A stretch of 64,000 nt of DNA from an uncultured Bartonella sp. (GTDB lineage Bacteria > Pseudomonadota > Alphaproteobacteria > Rhizobiales > Rhizobiaceae): the NCBI RefSeq assembly GCF_946479275.1, contig NZ_CAMLFE010000004.1, positions 62,001-126,000 of the forward strand, read 5' to 3'. The notes under the pieces were generated by a model. That model saw only the letters and a list, made by a program, of their open reading frames with translations, searched no databases and was not told where the DNA came from. A program made the position numbers and the translations under genes. Each line of letters opens with the position of its first letter. Within the stretch, counting starts at the first letter, position 1. Shown piece after piece: positions 9,132 to 18,618 of this stretch.

Positions 9132-10532
9132 TCAGGCTTTGGCAAGGCGTTTTTTCCAATAGTCGATTTGGCGACGCACTTCTTGCGGAGCGGTACCACC
9201 ATAACTTTTGCGACTTTGAACAGACTTTTCAACGCTTAGGACATCAAAAACGTCTTCCGTGATATCCGGATAAACAGTTTTCAAATCTTTCAAAGTCAGA
9301 TCGGAAAGATTACATTTTTTCTTTTCAGCCAAAGCCACTGCGTGACCGGTGATATGGTGGGCTTCACGAAATGGCAGCCCCAATTTTCTAACAAGCCAGT
9401 CAGCAAGATCGGTTGCGGTCGAATAACCCGAACCGGCAGCTTTTTTCATAACGTCCCTGTTAACTTCGAGATCGCCAATCATACCGGCCATTGCAGCAAG
9501 CGATAGTTCCAACGATTGGGCAGCATCAAAAACCTGTTCTTTGTCTTCCTGCATATCTTTTGAATAGGCAAGCGGCAAACCTTTCATAATGGTCAATAAA
9601 GCAATCAGCGATCCGTTGATCCGTCCGGTCTTTGCACGAACAAGTTCAGCCGCATCCGGATTTTTCTTTTGCGGCATAATGGATGAACCGGTCGAAAAAG
9701 AATCAGGCAAATGGATAAAGTTGAATTGTGCCGTTGACCAGATAACAATCTCTTCGGCAAGGCGCGAAAGATGGATTGCGCAAATGGCTGTTGCACTTAA
9801 AAATTCAAGTGCGAAATCACGATCGGACACACTGTCGATCGAATTCCTTGTCGGCTCTCTGAAACCCAAAGCCTTTGCTGTCATGAAACGATCCGTGGGA
9901 AAGCTTGTACCGGCAAGGGCAGCTGCCCCCAAAGGCGATTCGTTCATCCTTTCACGTGCATCATGCATACGCGACAAATCGCGACCGAACATTTCGACAT
10001 AGGCCATTAAATGGTGACCAAGAGTAATCGGCTGGGCAACCTGCAAATGCGTAAAGCCCGGCATAAGTGTTTCAACTTCCTGATCGGCGCGACCAAGCAA
10101 TGTTTCAATCAGATGTCTGATAGACTGTATTGTCTTGTCGGTTTCTTCCCTGACCCAGAGCCGAAAATCCAAAGCGACCTGATCGTTTCTCGAGCGGGCA
10201 GTATGGAGTCTTCCTGCGGCCGGACCAATCAATTCGGCAAGGCGGGCTTCAATATTCATATGAATATCTTCAAGCTTGCGCGAAAAGACAAATTTGCCAC
10301 TCTCGATTTCGGCAAGAATGGTTTTCAAGCCTTTTTCGATCTCGTCATAATCGGCTGCCGATATAATGCCTTGCGCAGCCAGCATAGCTGCATGAGCCGA
10401 TGAGCCTTTGATATCTTCTTTATAAAGTTTTTTATCAAAACCGATCGAAGCGTTGATCTCTTCCATAATGGCTGCCGGACCCGAGGCAAAACGGCCGCCC
10501 CACATCTGGTTGCTTGATCCATTGTTCTTCAT
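9132..10532 (-). CDS. argH: Argininosuccinate lyase
   Basis: Cleaves argininosuccinate to arginine and fumarate, last step of arginine synthesis. 466 residues of the fumarase/aspartase superfamily, with HTARSRNDQ (110-118) and the family signature [12 protein letters not shown] (282-293), which carries the catalytic serine loop. The ATG at 10532 starts [15 protein letters not shown], the normal N-terminus; an upstream extension of the frame would run into the divergent tlpA promoter. Only 31 bases separate it from tlpA, so the two genes have overlapping divergent promoters. argG, the preceding enzyme, is at 18.6 kb on the other strand. Confidence 0.95.
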   Translation of the reverse strand: MKNNGSSNQMWGGRFASGPAAIMEEINASIGFDKKLYKEDIKGSSAHAAMLAAQGIISAADYDEIEKGLKTILAEIESGKFVFSRKLEDIHMNIEARLAELIGPAAGRLHTARSRNDQVALDFRLWVREETDKTIQSIRHLIETLLGRADQEVETLMPGFTHLQVAQPITLGHHLMAYVEMFGRDLSRMHDARERMNESPLGAAALAGTSFPTDRFMTAKALGFREPTRNSIDSVSDRDFALEFLSATAICAIHLSRLAEEIVIWSTAQFNFIHLPDSFSTGSSIMPQKKNPDAAELVRAKTGRINGSLIALLTIMKGLPLAYSKDMQEDKEQVFDAAQSLELSLAAMAGMIGDLEVNRDVMKKAAGSGYSTATDLADWLVRKLGLPFREAHHITGHAVALAEKKKCNLSDLTLKDLKTVYPDITEDVFDVLSVEKSVQSRKSYGGTAPQEVRRQIDYWKKRLAKA

Positions 10533-10563
10533 ATATGTTAGCCCCCATCGAAAGGACGAAAAA

Positions 10564-11268
10564 ATGGTTGCAAGAATTCTCGAAAAAGCAAAATCTTCCA
10601 GTAAAATCCGGAAAATAATTGCCACAACTACACTTGGTGTACTGAGCATATACGCGATAATGATGGGGTCTGACAACCAAGTTTACTCTTTTCCTTCGCT
10701 GATTTCTGTTGCCCATGCCGAAGCGGCGTCTTCCTGCACCGTCAAACCTGACAAAATCGGCAAGCTCAAACAGTCGGCAAACGGTTTTTTCAAGAATATG
10801 CGTTTTTCAGACGAACCTTATAATGCGCGCAAACTCGCCTTCAAAGATGAAGCGGGCAAAGATCACACATTGGCAGAATTTTCCGGCAAAACCCTGCTTG
10901 TCAACCTGTGGGCCAGCTGGTGTGTACCCTGCCGCAGCGAAATGCCGGAACTTGCCAATCTCAAACGCTCCCTCGGCAATGACGCATTCGATGTCATGGC
11001 CATCAATATTGATAAAACAGCAACCGACGAAAAAGTGAAAGACTTTTTGAAAAGCATCAAAGCCGACAATATTGTTTTCTATCGCGACCAATCCATGGAT
11101 GTTTTTAACCAAGTGCGCAAACAGGGGCTCGCTATGGGACTTCCCATCACTATGTTGATTGATAAAAATGGATGTTTGCTCGCTTCCTATAACGGTTCGG
11201 CACCATGGAGCAATGCCGATTCGGAAAAACTGATGAAAGCTGCAATGGAAGTCGATAAAAAAGACTAA
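10564..11268 (+). CDS. tlpA: TlpA-like thiol:disulfide interchange protein
   Basis: Membrane-anchored periplasmic thioredoxin-fold reductase, 234 residues. A membrane anchor near residues 18-35 precedes a periplasmic domain with the redox motif WASWCVPC (Cys120 and Cys123), the fold strand LLVNLWASW, and the cis-Pro region GLPITMLID. TlpA-type proteins reduce disulfides in proteins such as cytochrome oxidase subunits during metal insertion or heme attachment; this target is known for the family and not shown here. The ATG has AAAGGA seven bases upstream. Divergent from argH, an arrangement I recall in Brucella and Rhizobium relatives. Confidence 0.9.
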   Translation: MVARILEKAKSSSKIRKIIATTTLGVLSIYAIMMGSDNQVYSFPSLISVAHAEAASSCTVKPDKIGKLKQSANGFFKNMRFSDEPYNARKLAFKDEAGKDHTLAEFSGKTLLVNLWASWCVPCRSEMPELANLKRSLGNDAFDVMAINIDKTATDEKVKDFLKSIKADNIVFYRDQSMDVFNQVRKQGLAMGLPITMLIDKNGCLLASYNGSAPWSNADSEKLMKAAMEVDKKD

Positions 11269-11319
11269 TCATCCGCTTTCTATTGTCGACAATACTTAAA
11301 AAATAATCACGATATGAAA

Positions 11320-11342
11320 TTGACCGGTTGCAAACCGGTCAA
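11320..11342. terminator. Inverted repeat between convergent genes
   Basis: TTGACCGGTT (11320-11329) pairs perfectly with AACCGGTCAA (11333-11342), three-base loop. It lies between convergent tlpA and the DUF188 gene and overlaps the latter's stop codon. No long T run follows on either strand, so termination efficiency is uncertain. Confidence 0.5.
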
Positions 11343-11836
11343 AGCCGTTTTTTGGTAAAATCGGATTCATAGCCTTGACGTTTTTTTCGTTGCACAGCCA
11401 AATCGAGTGCCCCAAGAAATGCCGAGCGGTCACGGCCGGAAAACGGGCGCGGTCCACCGGTTACGACACCGCTTTCCCGCAAATTTTCAAAGAGATTACG
11501 GGTGGCCAATGCCGCACCGATTGAGGCTGCATCGAAGAGCCGGCCGGAAGGGGAAATTGCCACCGCCCCCTTTTTGACCACACGGTCGGCCAATGGCACA
11601 TCATTGGTAACAACAATACTGGCCGCGTCGGCCTTTTCTGCAATCCAGTCGTCTGCCTTGTTCAGCCCTTTGTCGACAATAACAGCTTCAAGAAAATCCT
11701 CGTTCGGTATTCTCATGAAGCTGTTCGAGACAATAAACGTTTTGATATGATAACGTTCGGCTACCCGATAGGCTTCAGCTTTGACAGGACAGGCATCGCC
11801 ATCAAGAAACAACTTTATAATCGTTTTGTCTGTCAT
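11339..11836 (-). CDS. YaiI/YqxD (DUF188) family protein
   Basis: A 165-residue conserved cytoplasmic protein of unknown function with a PIN-like fold. The family hallmark LFLDGDACPVK is at about residues 9-19, followed by the conserved IVVTNDVPLADRVVKKGA region and a C-terminal Arg-rich GGPRPFSGRDRSAF block. The acidic DGDACP motif suggests metal binding or nuclease-like chemistry, unproven. Its start lies 35 bases inside the end of the BrkB/YihY gene, so the two are translationally linked. Confidence 0.88.
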   Translation of the reverse strand: MTDKTIIKLFLDGDACPVKAEAYRVAERYHIKTFIVSNSFMRIPNEDFLEAVIVDKGLNKADDWIAEKADAASIVVTNDVPLADRVVKKGAVAISPSGRLFDAASIGAALATRNLFENLRESGVVTGGPRPFSGRDRSAFLGALDLAVQRKKRQGYESDFTKKRL

Positions 11837-12779
11837 CGTTTTGCTGTTTCAGCCCTTCTTCCTTTTCCTTGTTCTGTTCTATAGAGCGCACCAATTGGCC
11901 AGGCTGCTGCTGACGGTTACGATAAAACATAATGGCTGCGTTGATTTCTCCACCGAGAATAAAAATGGCACTTAACATATAGAGGAAAATGATTGCCACC
12001 ATGATCGAGGCGAGCCCCGCATAAGTGGAAACATAATTGGCAAATGTTGCCAGATATTGTGCAAATAACATCGAGGCCAAGACCCAAACCACCATGGTTA
12101 CACCGATGCCGGGCAAAATATCAGCCAATTTCCGTTTTCCGGCAGGAAGCCATTTATGGGCAATCAACAAGCTGACCAAAAGGACTACCACTGCAATGGC
12201 ATAACGCCAGAAGCGGATTGTGCCGACATATTGGCCGATAACCGGATAATCATGTTGAAGAATATTGATAACAAGCGGAGCCAGCACCAGAAGAACACTG
12301 ATAACCATCAATCCTATCGTTCCGACAATGACAAAAAACAGGCTTTGAAACCGGCAGAAAAACAGGCTGCGCCTATCGACCACGCGATAGGCACGATTAA
12401 GCGCGGTTCGCAATGCTTCCACGCCGTTTGAAGCAAAATAGGCTGTTCCGATGACCGAAATGGTCAACAAACCACCGCGCTGAATGGTCATGACATTGAC
12501 AACTTCCTTGACAATCGGTCCGGCAATTGCATCAGGCAGCATTTTCAAAAGCGCATTGACGCTTTGCTGGGTATAGGCACGTGCCCCGATAAAACTTGCA
12601 AGTGATGTTGCGAAAATCAGGAAAGGAAACAGCGCCATCAAACCGGACAAAGCTATATGGCTGGCAAAAGCGCTGCCAGAATCACGGAAATAGTGGCTGA
12701 CAGCGTTATATAAAATGCGCCAACAAAAGCGTAAGGGTCTCGGCTTCAAATCAATGTCTTTCCCGTTAATCAACCTCAA
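11802..12779 (-). CDS. YihY/BrkB (UPF0761) family membrane protein
   Basis: An integral inner-membrane protein of about 325 residues with six hydrophobic segments. The N-terminal region YFRDSGSAFASHIALSGLMALFPF and the motif AYFASNGVEALRTALNRAYRV are characteristic of the YihY/virulence factor BrkB family. It was once called ribonuclease BN by error; the real role is unknown. The start is uncertain: TTG at 12779 keeps the usual length, no ATG fits and no strong ribosome binding site is visible. Its 3' end overlaps the DUF188 gene. Confidence 0.85.
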   Translation of the reverse strand: MRLINGKDIDLKPRPLRFCWRILYNAVSHYFRDSGSAFASHIALSGLMALFPFLIFATSLASFIGARAYTQQSVNALLKMLPDAIAGPIVKEVVNVMTIQRGGLLTISVIGTAYFASNGVEALRTALNRAYRVVDRRSLFFCRFQSLFFVIVGTIGLMVISVLLVLAPLVINILQHDYPVIGQYVGTIRFWRYAIAVVVLLVSLLIAHKWLPAGKRKLADILPGIGVTMVVWVLASMLFAQYLATFANYVSTYAGLASIMVAIIFLYMLSAIFILGGEINAAIMFYRNRQQQPGQLVRSIEQNKEKEEGLKQQNDDRQNDYKVVS

Positions 12780-12971
12780 TATATGAGGCTGATCGCACAG
12801 ATTATCTGTATAAAATTATTTTAATTGAGAACGCAATCTAAACAAGCGCTACAATAACTATTTCAGTGTTTTCCCGTCATTTGATAATGTCACTCAACTT
12901 TAATGGACTTTGCCACAAGCAAATCTATCTATATTTTTAAATGAGACAGACGATTTCTCGAGGAGTCCAAA

Positions 12972-13532
12972 ATGGTCAAAATCAATAAAATCTACACGCG
13001 TACAGGTGATGATGGAACAACCGGTCTTGTCAATGGCCCGCGGCGCTCGAAAGCCGATTTGCGCGTTGATGCTTATGGCTCGATTGATGAAACCAATGCA
13101 ACAATCGGACTTGCCCGTCTCGAAACGGTAAGCGATCTCGACAAAATGCTTGAAGAAATACAAAATGATCTGTTCGATCTCGGGGCCGATCTTGCAACCC
13201 CGCAAGAAAGCGAAAATAAAACAGATTTGCGTGTTCTTTCTACCCAGACAAAACGGCTTGAGGATGAAATCGACAGGCTGAATGAAAAACTCTCGCCACT
13301 GAAATCCTTCGTTTTACCCGGCGGGTCCAAAGCATCCGCCTATCTCCACCTTGCCCGCACTGTCGCAAGACGTACCGAACGGACTATTGTTGCATTGAGC
13401 GAACAGGAAAATGTCAGCAAAGATGTTCTGGGCTATATCAACCGGCTTTCGGATTTTCTGTTTGTTGCTGCCCGTTATGCTAATGATTGTGGTAAAAATG
13501 ATGTATTATGGGTACCGGGAAAGAATCGCTAG
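12972..13532 (+). CDS. PduO-type cob(I)alamin adenosyltransferase
   Basis: Transfers the adenosyl group from ATP to cob(I)alamin or cob(I)yrinate diamide, giving the B12 coenzyme form. 186 residues, five-helix bundle of the PduO/MMAB family: N-terminal ATP-binding TRTGDDGTTGLVNG (about 8-21), central FVLPGGS, and C-terminal VARRTERT and YINRLSDFLFVAARY. AGGAG lies about eight bases before the ATG. Sixteen bases separate it from the hydroxybutyryl-CoA dehydrogenase gene, so they form an operon. From memory, related genomes carry etfBA between these two; here it is absent from the locus. Confidence 0.93.
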   Translation: MVKINKIYTRTGDDGTTGLVNGPRRSKADLRVDAYGSIDETNATIGLARLETVSDLDKMLEEIQNDLFDLGADLATPQESENKTDLRVLSTQTKRLEDEIDRLNEKLSPLKSFVLPGGSKASAYLHLARTVARRTERTIVALSEQENVSKDVLGYINRLSDFLFVAARYANDCGKNDVLWVPGKNR

Positions 13533-13547
13533 AGGAGGAACCAGCGC

Positions 13548-14420
13548 ATGATAAAGACGGTCGCTATCGTCGGAGCAGGACAAATGGGTGGAGGAATTGC
13601 CCAAACTGTTGCGACTGCCGGTTTTAAGGTTCTTCTTTACGATATTTCGGCCGAACAGGTTGAACATGCCATTTCGACGATCAAATCAAATCTTGCCCAT
13701 CTCCTTAAAGCCGAAAAAATGACCGAGCAGGACCGGCTTCAAACGATCGAAAAGCTTTCAACCCGATTGACTATCGACGAGTTGAAAGATGCCGACCTTA
13801 TCATTGAAGCTGCAAGCGAAGATGAAAATATAAAGCGGGATATTTTTATCGGATTGTGCGAGAACCTTTCACCTTCAACAATTCTTGCGACCAATACCTC
13901 TACCATTTCCATCACCCGTCTTGCTGCAACCACAAACCGTCCGGAAAAATTCATTGGCACGCATTTTATGAATCCGGTACCACAAATGAAGCTTGTTGAA
14001 GTGGTGCGCGGCATTGCAACCAGCGAAGAAACCTATTCGACGATTTGCGATTTTGTCACATCAATCGGCAAAACTTATACGGTTACCGAAGATTTTCCTG
14101 CCTTTATCGTCAATCGTGTCTTGGTGCCCATGATCAACGAGGCAATTTACGCTCTTTATGAGGGTGTGGGGGATGTCAATGCTATTGATACAGCCATGAA
14201 ACTCGGTGCCAATCATCCGATGGGGCCGTTGGAACTTGCCGATTTTATCGGGCTTGATGTCTGCCTTGCAATTATGCATGTTTTGCATCAGGGATTGTCA
14301 GACTCGAAATACCGTCCTTGCCCCTTATTGATAAAATATGTCGAAGCCGGCTGGTTAGGGCGCAAAAGCGGCCGCGGTTTTTACGACTATAGTGGTAAAA
14401 CACCAGTCCCCACACGCTGA
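13548..14420 (+). CDS. 3-hydroxybutyryl-CoA dehydrogenase
   Basis: NAD(P)-dependent oxidation/reduction between 3-hydroxybutyryl-CoA and acetoacetyl-CoA, linked to fatty-acid or polyhydroxybutyrate metabolism. 290 residues. The N-terminal Rossmann motif GAGQMGGGIAQ is at 9-19. The catalytic motif GTHFMNPVPQMKLVE (His about 138), then FIVNRVLVPMINEA and the helical C-terminal domain ending in GRKSGRGFYDY match HbdA/PaaH. AGAGGAGG is well placed before the ATG. Second gene of a two-gene operon with the adenosyltransferase. Confidence 0.92.
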   Translation: MIKTVAIVGAGQMGGGIAQTVATAGFKVLLYDISAEQVEHAISTIKSNLAHLLKAEKMTEQDRLQTIEKLSTRLTIDELKDADLIIEAASEDENIKRDIFIGLCENLSPSTILATNTSTISITRLAATTNRPEKFIGTHFMNPVPQMKLVEVVRGIATSEETYSTICDFVTSIGKTYTVTEDFPAFIVNRVLVPMINEAIYALYEGVGDVNAIDTAMKLGANHPMGPLELADFIGLDVCLAIMHVLHQGLSDSKYRPCPLLIKYVEAGWLGRKSGRGFYDYSGKTPVPTR

Positions 14421-14568
14421 TATTTCTTGAAACGCGAGAGAGCGTAAAGCGCTATTAAAAAACAAAGGCGACAAAATAACGGCTTTGAACTTCAGATATC
14501 TCACAATTCATAATGCTAAAAAGAGACCATTGTGCCTAAGAAAAGAGTTACAGCCGCTCTTTTCCGAT

Positions 14569-14860
14569 CTACGGACAAAATTCTTCAATGACCCGTTCGT
14601 GAAAAGCAATAAGACTCGTCGAAAAAGCCTTTTCCAAAGGGTCTTTCAATCCTGCATTTTTTAAAATCCGAAGATATTCCAATTCGGAAAACTGATGACC
14701 GGAAAAGCTGATGACTTTTGCGCTGTTCAACTTAACGGCAAAAAACAAAACATGGTCAGTTTTAAAACTGGCTAGCGACAAAGCATAGGCCACTGAACTC
14801 TAGTGCTTTCAAGCCATAATGCTTGGCAAGATGCGTCAAATCGAATGCCGTAATTGGCAT
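14569..14860 (-). pseudogene. Possible frameshifted remnant of a small gene
   Basis: Two short minus-strand frames overlap here. An ATG at 14860 opens MPITAFDLTHLAKHYGLKALE and stops at 14762. The adjacent frame, from about 14793 to 14569, reads AYALSLASFKTDHVLFFAVK and ends IAFHERVIEEFCP. Joining them across one frameshift near 14795 would give a protein of about 95 residues with ordinary composition. I do not recognise a family. The tail frame alone would need a GTG start without a ribosome binding site. It could be a broken gene, a sequencing error, or chance. Confidence 0.3.
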
Positions 14861-14903
14861 CCAAACCGCTTTTTACAAAGGTCAAAGTTTCACTAAAAAC
14901 AAA

Positions 14904-15911
14904 TCAGTTACGCAATTTTTCAGGGATAATGCGATCGGGTGGACGATGATGGTCGATAAAAGCTCTGATATTGATGATAACTTTTTCTCCCATATCAATC
15001 CGGCTTTCAACCGTCGCCGATGCCATGTGCGGCAAAAGCACGACCTTGCCTTGCTTTGCCAATTTGGCGAGAGACGGACTGAAATTCGGTTCTTTTTCGA
15101 AGACATCAAGACCTGCACCGGCAAGTTTGCCATTTTCAATCTGTCGGGCGAGGGCATTTTCATCAATAATTTCACCCCGAGCCGTGTTAACGACATAGGC
15201 CGTTTCCTGCATCAAAGCGAGACGTTCGGCTGAAAGGAGATGGTAGGTCTTCTCGGTAAGCGGGCAATTGATTGAAAGAATGTCAATCGTCTTCAACATA
15301 TCATCAAGATCGGCCCAATAGGTCGCGTCTAGCTGTTCTTCAATTTTTTCGCTAACGCGGGCGCGATTATGATAGTGAATCGAAAGACCGAAGGCTTTGG
15401 CGCGGCGCGCAACCGCTGTTCCAATGCGCCCGAGACCGATAATACCGAGTTTTTTTCCGTAAATGCGTCGTCCCAACATCCAGTCCGGCGACCAACCCGG
15501 CCAGATACCGCTTTCATTCAATACATTGGCACCCTCGACAAGGCGACGCGGCACAGCCAATATCAGTGCCATTGCCATATCGGCTGTATCTTCTGTTTGA
15601 ACATTCGGGGTGTTGGTCACAAGGATACTACGACCGGTCGCCGCATTAATGTCGATATTATCGGTACCATTGCCGAAATTGGCAATCATCCGGAGATTAT
15701 CTCCCGCCTGATCGATAAGGTCCTTGTCGATTATATCGGAAATCGTCGGCACCAGAACATCTGCGCGTTTTACCGCATCAACCAGTTCCTGTCGTGTCAT
15801 CGGCCGATCTTGTTTCATAACCTCGGTGTTAAAAAGCTCGCACATGCGTCTTTCAACCTGTTCCGGAAGCTTGCGTGTCAAAATGACCAACGGTAATTTT
15901 TTCCCCTGCAT
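14904..15911 (-). CDS. D-2-hydroxyacid dehydrogenase (glyoxylate/hydroxypyruvate reductase type)
   Basis: NAD(P)H-dependent reduction of a 2-keto acid, probably glyoxylate or hydroxypyruvate. 335 residues with the two-domain layout: Rossmann loop GLGRIG (159-164), catalytic Arg245 in VNTARGEIIDE, the acidic residue in DVFEKEPNF (about 274) and catalytic His295 in LLPHMASAT. It is closest by eye to GyaR/GhrB-like enzymes. The ATG at 15911 has GAGG six bases upstream and is preferred to upstream in-frame starts. Alone in its transcription unit; the substrate is inferred. Confidence 0.88.
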   Translation of the reverse strand: MQGKKLPLVILTRKLPEQVERRMCELFNTEVMKQDRPMTRQELVDAVKRADVLVPTISDIIDKDLIDQAGDNLRMIANFGNGTDNIDINAATGRSILVTNTPNVQTEDTADMAMALILAVPRRLVEGANVLNESGIWPGWSPDWMLGRRIYGKKLGIIGLGRIGTAVARRAKAFGLSIHYHNRARVSEKIEEQLDATYWADLDDMLKTIDILSINCPLTEKTYHLLSAERLALMQETAYVVNTARGEIIDENALARQIENGKLAGAGLDVFEKEPNFSPSLAKLAKQGKVVLLPHMASATVESRIDMGEKVIINIRAFIDHHRPPDRIIPEKLRN

Positions 15912-16060
15912 AGAAAACCTCGAAATATTTCCGCTATTTTTCGCGATTATTGAGACCTCTTTAACCAGCACTATGGCATAGGATCATCAGGCTGTCATGA
16001 GTCTGGTCTGCTTATAGCAGAAAAGAATCCAATGAACACAAGAGAAGAGAGGCACACACG

Positions 16061-16654
16061 GTGGACAGTTTCAGCAAATTCCGTTTTTCGAACCTCGGAA
16101 GAATGTTTTGCTTTGCAAGCATTTGTTCGGTTCTGACGGGTTTGTCTTTACTATTTTTTACCGCTTCCGGCTTTGCAGAAGAAGAAGCGGCTCAGGAAGC
16201 TTCCCAAAATGTGGGGCCTAGCGGTTTGCCATTGCCGCGTTTTGTTTCCATCAAACCGGCGCGGGTTAATGTGCGCGTTGGTCCCGGACGTAATTATACG
16301 GTTGTGTTCTCTTATCAAAAACAGGGATTACCTGTGGAAATTACGCAGGAATATGATCAATGGCGCAAAATTCGCGACTCGGATGGTGACGAAGGTTGGG
16401 TTTACCAATCCCTTCTGTCAGGCCATCGCACAGCCATGATAACGCCTTGGCAAAAGGACAAATCCAAGCTTGCCCCCATGCGTCGGGAACCAAGCGAAAA
16501 TGCACCACTTGCTGCCGAACTCGAACCCGGTGTCATCGCCTCAATTCATAAATGTGACGGTAAATGGTGCGAACTCGATGTCAACCATACACGCGGCTAT
16601 GTAGCCCAAGATCAACTTTGGGGTGCCTATCCCGGCGAGACCGTCAAGAACTGA
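16061..16654 (+). CDS. Exported bacterial SH3-domain protein
   Basis: A 197-residue exported protein. A hydrophobic signal segment (FASICSVLTGLSLLFFTASG) ends near FAEEE. Two SH3-like units follow: ARVNVRVGPGRNYTVVFSY with WRKIRDSDGDEGWVYQSLLSG, then a second with KWCELDVNHTRGYVAQDQLWG. Such SH3b (DUF1058) proteins bind envelope polymers such as peptidoglycan; ligand unknown. GTG at 16061 with AGAGAGG eight bases upstream is the likely start; ATG at 16103 is an alternative. Convergent with the FAA hydrolase gene across a tandem hairpin repeat. Confidence 0.85.
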   Translation: MDSFSKFRFSNLGRMFCFASICSVLTGLSLLFFTASGFAEEEAAQEASQNVGPSGLPLPRFVSIKPARVNVRVGPGRNYTVVFSYQKQGLPVEITQEYDQWRKIRDSDGDEGWVYQSLLSGHRTAMITPWQKDKSKLAPMRREPSENAPLAAELEPGVIASIHKCDGKWCELDVNHTRGYVAQDQLWGAYPGETVKN

Positions 16655-16740
16655 CGCCCTGCCACTCAATTAACAACTTTCAAATTGCGGCCGCCAGAAT
16701 CGTCCGGTTTTGATGTCCATCTATATTCACATTGTTTCGG

Positions 16741-16917
16741 GAAATCGGGGCAACGCTTACAATCTTCGGAAAAAACCATCCCGTCTTTTCGGGATACGGC
16801 TTTTGAAACATACGCATATCTTATCCAAAAACCGTTTCACACTTTTTGGGATGTGGCTTTTAAAGTGCACGCACATCTTGTCCAAAAACCGTTTCACACT
16901 TTTTGGGATGTGCGTGT
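16741..16917. repeat. 57-bp tandem hairpin repeat between convergent genes
   Basis: Two nearly identical 57-bp units (16798-16854 and 16855-16911) follow a more diverged copy (16741-16797). Each full unit contains CCAAAAA and TTTTTGG separated by 11 bases. In the last unit this is extended by CACGCACATC (16868-16877) pairing perfectly with GATGTGCGTG (16907-16916). The unit before it makes the same outer stem with a U-G pair. The first copy has a different hairpin, ATCCCG (16778-16783) with CGGGAT (16790-16795). The position between two convergent genes suggests a stacked bidirectional transcription stop. Confidence 0.75.
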
Positions 16918-16931
16918 GAATCCCCCCGCCT

Positions 16932-17618
16932 TCAGCTAACTTTCACCACCAGATCATCCAGCCCGTCAATATGACCTATCAATTCGTCACCTTTTTGCAC
17001 CGGCCCCACGCCCGCCGGCGTTCCCGTCATGATAATATCTCCCGCCTGCAACACAAATAATTGCGATAAATAGGCAATCATTTCAGGAATTTTCCAGATC
17101 ATCTCGTTCAAATTGCCCGACTGGCGACCTTTGCCATTCACTGAAAGGGTAATTAAACCTTCATTCATGTCTTTGGTTTGTGATTTTTCAGTCAAAGGAG
17201 AACAGGGAGCTGAATGTTCAAAGGCCTTCGCCGTTTCCCATGAACGCCCCGCTTTTTTAAGTTCGGCCTGCAAATCACGCCTTGTCATATCAAGGCCGAC
17301 AGCAAAACCGAACACGCAATCTTCTGCCTCTTTCGTTGTCAGATTTTGTCCACCTTTTTGAAGAGCAACAACAAGCTCTATTTCATGTTCAACATCATGG
17401 CTTTTCGGCGGGTAAGGGAAAACACCATCAAATACCAGATTATCGGGATTTTTCTGGAAAAAGAACGGCGCTTCCTTTGACGGATCATGCCCCATTTCTA
17501 TTGCATGATTTGCATAATTACGACCAACGCAATAAATCCTGTGAACCGGAAAAACTTTATTACTACCCTTGATCGGGATGCCGACAATTGCAGGGGGCGT
17601 AAATATGAAATCACTCAT
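16932..17618 (-). CDS. Fumarylacetoacetate hydrolase (FAH) family protein
   Basis: A 228-residue single-domain FAH family enzyme, metal-dependent. N-terminal RIYCVGRNYANHAIEMG (about 28-44) and C-terminal GDIIMTGTPAGVGPV match the YcgM/fumarylpyruvate hydrolase subgroup. Acidic residues for divalent metal are in VEHEIELVVAL and VGLDMTRRDLQ. Likely activities are acylpyruvate or fumarylpyruvate hydrolysis, or oxaloacetate decarboxylation; the sequence does not decide. Single gene, convergent with the SH3 gene. Confidence 0.88.
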   Translation of the reverse strand: MSDFIFTPPAIVGIPIKGSNKVFPVHRIYCVGRNYANHAIEMGHDPSKEAPFFFQKNPDNLVFDGVFPYPPKSHDVEHEIELVVALQKGGQNLTTKEAEDCVFGFAVGLDMTRRDLQAELKKAGRSWETAKAFEHSAPCSPLTEKSQTKDMNEGLITLSVNGKGRQSGNLNEMIWKIPEMIAYLSQLFVLQAGDIIMTGTPAGVGPVQKGDELIGHIDGLDDLVVKVS

Positions 17619-17792
17619 TTCTTTATCCTCTCGTTTGAAAGAAATTTTCGGAAACTTTCAAGACCGGAAAATCCGGATGACCGGCTTTAATGAAAAATCG
17701 AATTTTATAAAGTTTTTAACTGTTTTTCCGAATACACATTTTTGCAATTTTCAAATTTATAGTCATTTTTTCCAACGATATGAAGCCGATAT

Positions 17793-18434
17793 TTATTTAA
17801 CTTCGGTCACGATCAGACGGACAGCAAAAGCTGTGAAAATTCCGGCCATCAAAAAATCAAGTATTCTTACAAAATGCGGGTTTTCCTTTAAGGCTTTGGC
17901 AAATTTGTCGGCAGCCAATACCATTGAAACAGTGAAGGGAAGGGATATCGGAATGAAAGAAGCACCGAGAAAAAATATCTTTTCAGGCGCATGCGGGTCG
18001 AGTGCATCGACGAATTGCGGCAAAAAAGTCAAATTGAAGAGAAGAACTTTCGGATTTAACAAATTGATAGCAAGACCAGTAAGGTAATTCCGTTTTACGC
18101 TGAGTTTCCTCTGTTTGTTTCCTTCGACAAAAAAATTCGACCGGTTCAAAAGCGCTTGTAATGCTAGCCATAAAAGATAGACGGAACCGGCCACTTTGAG
18201 AATAAAAAACGCCATTGGCGAGGCTATTATCAACGCCGAGAGGCCGACAGAGACCGCAAAAACCTGAATAATAATGCCTGTTGTACAACCGGCAATGCAG
18301 GCAAGACCTGCCGCTTTCCCTTGCGATATAGCACGGCCGACAAAAAGCGCCATATCCGGCCCCGGAATGAGTGTCAAAATGATTGCTGCACCGGCAAATT
18401 CCAAAAACACATGGGCGTCTGGCAAGAAAGACAT
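17793..18434 (-). CDS. LysE/RhtB family amino-acid exporter
   Basis: Inner-membrane exporter of about 213 residues with six hydrophobic segments. The family signature TLIPGPDMALFVGRAISQGKAAG is near residues 20-44, and FLTGLAINLLNPKVLLFNLTFLPQF follows the cytoplasmic loop. Substrate could be homoserine, threonine or another amino acid. ATGs exist at 18440 and 18434; the second has GAGAG at a better distance. A second LysE-family gene lies at 54955; the two are only distantly similar. Confidence 0.87.
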   Translation of the reverse strand: MSFLPDAHVFLEFAGAAIILTLIPGPDMALFVGRAISQGKAAGLACIAGCTTGIIIQVFAVSVGLSALIIASPMAFFILKVAGSVYLLWLALQALLNRSNFFVEGNKQRKLSVKRNYLTGLAINLLNPKVLLFNLTFLPQFVDALDPHAPEKIFFLGASFIPISLPFTVSMVLAADKFAKALKENPHFVRILDFLMAGIFTAFAVRLIVTEVK

Positions 18435-18618
18435 GATCATGATCTCTCGTTAATCATCTTTGTCTTATTGTTTTATCAAACCATTTCAATCTGTTTTTAT
18501 AAGTTTTATGTAAGAAAAAATTTTTGATTGCTTGCATGGTTGCTATCTCCTGATAAAACAGCTCATATCAATTCAATCGGGTCAATCAATTGGGGCCATT
18601 AATTATCGGACAGAAAAA

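Noticed and set aside
16685-16939. Plus-strand frame with a repeated 19-residue unit
   Set aside because: The repeat in the protein only reflects the 57-bp DNA repeat. No ribosome binding site or signal is present and base pairing explains the sequence better.
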